Source: Clostridium uliginosum
GTDB taxonomy: Bacteria; Bacillota; Clostridia; Clostridiales; Clostridiaceae
DNA: 64,000 nucleotides
Assembly (NCBI RefSeq): GCF_900112485.1
Contig: NZ_FOMG01000020.1
Location: forward strand, 1-64,000
Direction of reading: 5' to 3'
A program made the translations under genes and the position numbers. The notes under the pieces are model-generated. The model was given only the letters and a program-made list of their open reading frames with translations. It searched no databases and had not been told where the DNA came from. Positions 63,481-64,000 of the stretch are shown one piece after another. Within the stretch, counting starts at the first letter, position 1. Every line of letters starts with the position of its first letter.

Positions 63481-64000
63481 ATGGCAATTGAACTACAAGC
63501 ACCAAAGGGTACTAAGGATATGTTACCTCAAGATGCACATAAATGGAATTATGTAGAAAATACATTTAAAAATGTTGCAAAAACTTATGGAATCAGAGAA
63601 ATGAGAACTCCAATATTTGAACATACAGAAGTATTTTCAAGAGGCGTTGGTGATACAACAGATATAGTTCAAAAGGAAATGTATACTTTTAAGGATAAAG
63701 GTGATAGAAGTGTAACATTAAAACCAGAAGGAACTGCTGCTTTTGTTAGAGCATTCATAGAAAATAGATTATTTAATGAGGCACAACCTACAAAGTTATA
63801 TTATATAATTCCAGCATTTAGATATGAAAATGTTCAAAAGGGAAGACTTAGACAATTTCATCAATGTGGAGTTGAGGTTTTTGGATCTAAAGAACCTTCT
63901 ATAGATGCTGAAGTTATAGCAATGGCTATGGAAACTTTAAAGGAACTTGGACTTAAGGATTTACATTTGCATATAAACAATTTAGGATGTCCAAATTGTA
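63481..64000 (+). CDS. hisS: Histidyl-tRNA synthetase, 5' part
   Basis: The first 173 codons of a class II aminoacyl-tRNA synthetase, cut by the window end. It begins [20 protein letters not shown]. Motif 1 is [20 protein letters not shown], then [20 protein letters not shown], and motif 2 is [20 protein letters not shown]. The ATG has AAGGAGG upstream. The 100-base leader shows no T-box. Confidence 0.95.
   Translation, partial: MAIELQAPKGTKDMLPQDAHKWNYVENTFKNVAKTYGIREMRTPIFEHTEVFSRGVGDTTDIVQKEMYTFKDKGDRSVTLKPEGTAAFVRAFIENRLFNEAQPTKLYYIIPAFRYENVQKGRLRQFHQCGVEVFGSKEPSIDAEVIAMAMETLKELGLKDLHLHINNLGCPNC

Overview
The window is very AT-rich DNA from a spore-forming, anaerobic Firmicute, most likely Clostridium sensu stricto (C. 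beijerinckii / C. butyricum neighbourhood). This rests on AT-rich codon use, strong GGAGG ribosome binding sites, sporulation genes (yunB, a bofC-like gene), rubrerythrin, hemZ, and the clostridial order ruvA-ruvB-queA-tgt-yajC-secD-secF-recJ-like-apt-relA-dtd-hemZ-hisS. The genus call is inferred from gene content, not from a search. No rRNA, tRNA, CRISPR array or intact insertion sequence was seen.

Layout. 0.1-5.7 kb: a GNAT acetyltransferase, a tandem glycine riboswitch in front of an AGCS amino-acid:Na+ symporter, a 50-residue zinc-ribbon protein, a SigV-like ECF sigma factor with its RsiV-like anti-sigma factor, acylphosphatase and ndk. 5.8-10.2 kb (minus strand): an XRE-cupin regulator followed by potABCD for polyamine uptake, with a clear promoter and repeated operator-like sites. 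10.6-19.2 kb: a GNAT/DJ-1-like fusion, a YcdB-like protein, a class A PBP, yunB, hpt and an HflX with an N-terminal JAMM-type motif.

19.4-35.0 kb is the accessory heart of the window: a type VIIb secretion system (esxA-essA-esaB-essB-essC-esaA), then a remnant of a second esaA 3' end, then an effector module. The module has two small helical partner proteins, a 636-residue WXG-domain protein, and three tandem membrane-anchored leucine-rich-repeat proteins produced by recent duplication. The LRR proteins are candidates for immunity or surface proteins; nothing in the sequence proves this.

35.2-39.3 kb: a nucleotidyltransferase, a MocR-type regulator, a YigZ-family protein and YebC. 40.3-44.3 kb: speD-speA-speE-speB, a complete route from arginine to spermidine, which complements the potABCD uptake genes. 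44.6-48.3 kb: glycerol dehydrogenase divergent from a TetR-type regulator, a radical SAM/SPASM protein and rubrerythrin. 48.4-64 kb: the conserved housekeeping run ending in a hisS cut by the window edge. In it, the gene at the recJ position has lost the DHH catalytic residues.

Scattered through the window are five near-full-length copies (about 161 bp) and one internally deleted copy of a palindromic element. Its terminal arms and inner hairpin are conserved as structure more than as sequence. Together with the type VII effector module, this is the least explained feature here.
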